Made by a program: the position numbers and the translations under genes
The notes under the pieces: model-generated
What the model saw: only the letters and a program-made list of their open reading frames with translations
Database searches by the model: none
What the model was told of the DNA's origin: nothing
Assembly (NCBI RefSeq): GCF_000686705.1
Contig: NZ_JMLJ01000003.1
Coordinates: 310,001 to 374,000 of the forward strand
DNA length: 64,000 bases
Direction of reading: 5' to 3'
Origin: Clostridium hydrogeniformans DSM 21757
GTDB lineage: Bacteria; Bacillota; Clostridia; Clostridiales; Clostridiaceae
In this document: piece by piece, positions 63,820 to 64,000 of the stretch
How positions within the stretch are numbered: position 1 is the stretch's first letter
Layout: every line of letters begins with the position of its first letter

Positions 63820-64000
63820 TTGTCAAATTATAATTTAGAAAATTTAAAAAATTACTTAACAAATATTCTATCTATCCATAGCCCATCTGGTTACACTAAT
63901 GATGTAATTACTTATTTAGAAAAGGAATTAGATGAATTAGGGGCTGTATATAAAAGAACCAATAAGGGTGCTTTGATTATAACCCTTAAAGGAGAAAATG
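63820..64000 (+). CDS. Start of an M42/M20-type metallopeptidase (cut by the window end)
   Basis: Sixty codons are present from a TTG start at 63820, with AAAAGGGGGAG about six bases upstream. The sequence MSNYNLENLKNYLTNIL followed by IHSPSGYTNDVITYLEKE resembles the start of M42 glutamyl aminopeptidases/deblocking peptidases, where the SPSG turn is conserved. The metal ligands lie beyond the window, so the family is provisional. Confidence 0.7.
   Translation, partial: MSNYNLENLKNYLTNILSIHSPSGYTNDVITYLEKELDELGAVYKRTNKGALIITLKGEN

Overview
The window is low-GC DNA from an anaerobic Firmicute, most likely Clostridium sensu stricto. Three things point there: strongly A+T-rich intergenic DNA with strong AGGAGG-type ribosome binding sites and frequent TTG/GTG starts; a selenoprotein glycine reductase (Stickland) operon; and the clostridial rpoN - cggR - gap - pgk - tpiA - gpmI glycolytic block with eno and secG on the same strand. 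Almost everything reads on the minus strand. The species cannot be fixed from this sequence alone.

Layout. 1-7 kb: a partial gene, a TalC-type transaldolase, an RsgA GTPase behind a leader-peptide/terminator attenuator, a methyltransferase, a short-chain dehydrogenase and RNase R. 7-9.1 kb: decayed DNA with an IS30-type transposase relic. 9.4-13.7 kb (plus strand): a compact peptide-modification locus with two radical SAM enzymes, a 32-residue precursor-like peptide, a degenerate copy of its leader, an ABC exporter and a PqqD-like protein. 14-19.4 kb: a GntR/FCD regulator and a citrate fermentation operon (2-hydroxycarboxylate transporter, citD, citE, citF) with paired GTATAC sites at its promoter. 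20-24 kb: membrane pyrophosphatase, secG, eno. 24.5-31.2 kb: a lipoprotein, an Ldh_2-type dehydrogenase, an ascorbate-type PTS and an ABC-2 transporter. 31.7-40.1 kb: gpmI, tpiA, pgk, gap, cggR, rpoN. 40.2-44.9 kb: a BMP-type nucleoside ABC importer. 45.8-54.5 kb: glycine reductase (grdX, trxB, trxA, grdE, grdA, grdB, grdC, grdD) behind a tandem glycine riboswitch. 54.6-64 kb: DegV, TrmL, a HAD phosphatase, a MoxR/DUF58/transglutaminase operon, a VanW/G5 cell-wall protein and the start of a peptidase.

How the parts work together. The glycolytic genes, citrate lyase, transaldolase and pyrophosphatase belong to central fermentative metabolism. CggR probably represses the lower-glycolysis block through a two-repeat operator with the same 20-bp spacing as in Bacillus. 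Glycine reductase takes electrons from TrxB/TrxA and yields acetyl phosphate; glycine switches the operon on by preventing a terminator. GrdA and GrdB each contain an in-frame UGA read as selenocysteine.

The best candidate for something undescribed is the 9.4-13.7 kb RiPP-like locus. Its precursor is too short for ordinary gene calling and was recognised by reading the DNA between the two radical SAM genes. Other signals worth attention are the attenuator before rsgA, a dispersed ~95-bp intergenic repeat present at five loci, and paired dyad elements inside the RiPP locus.
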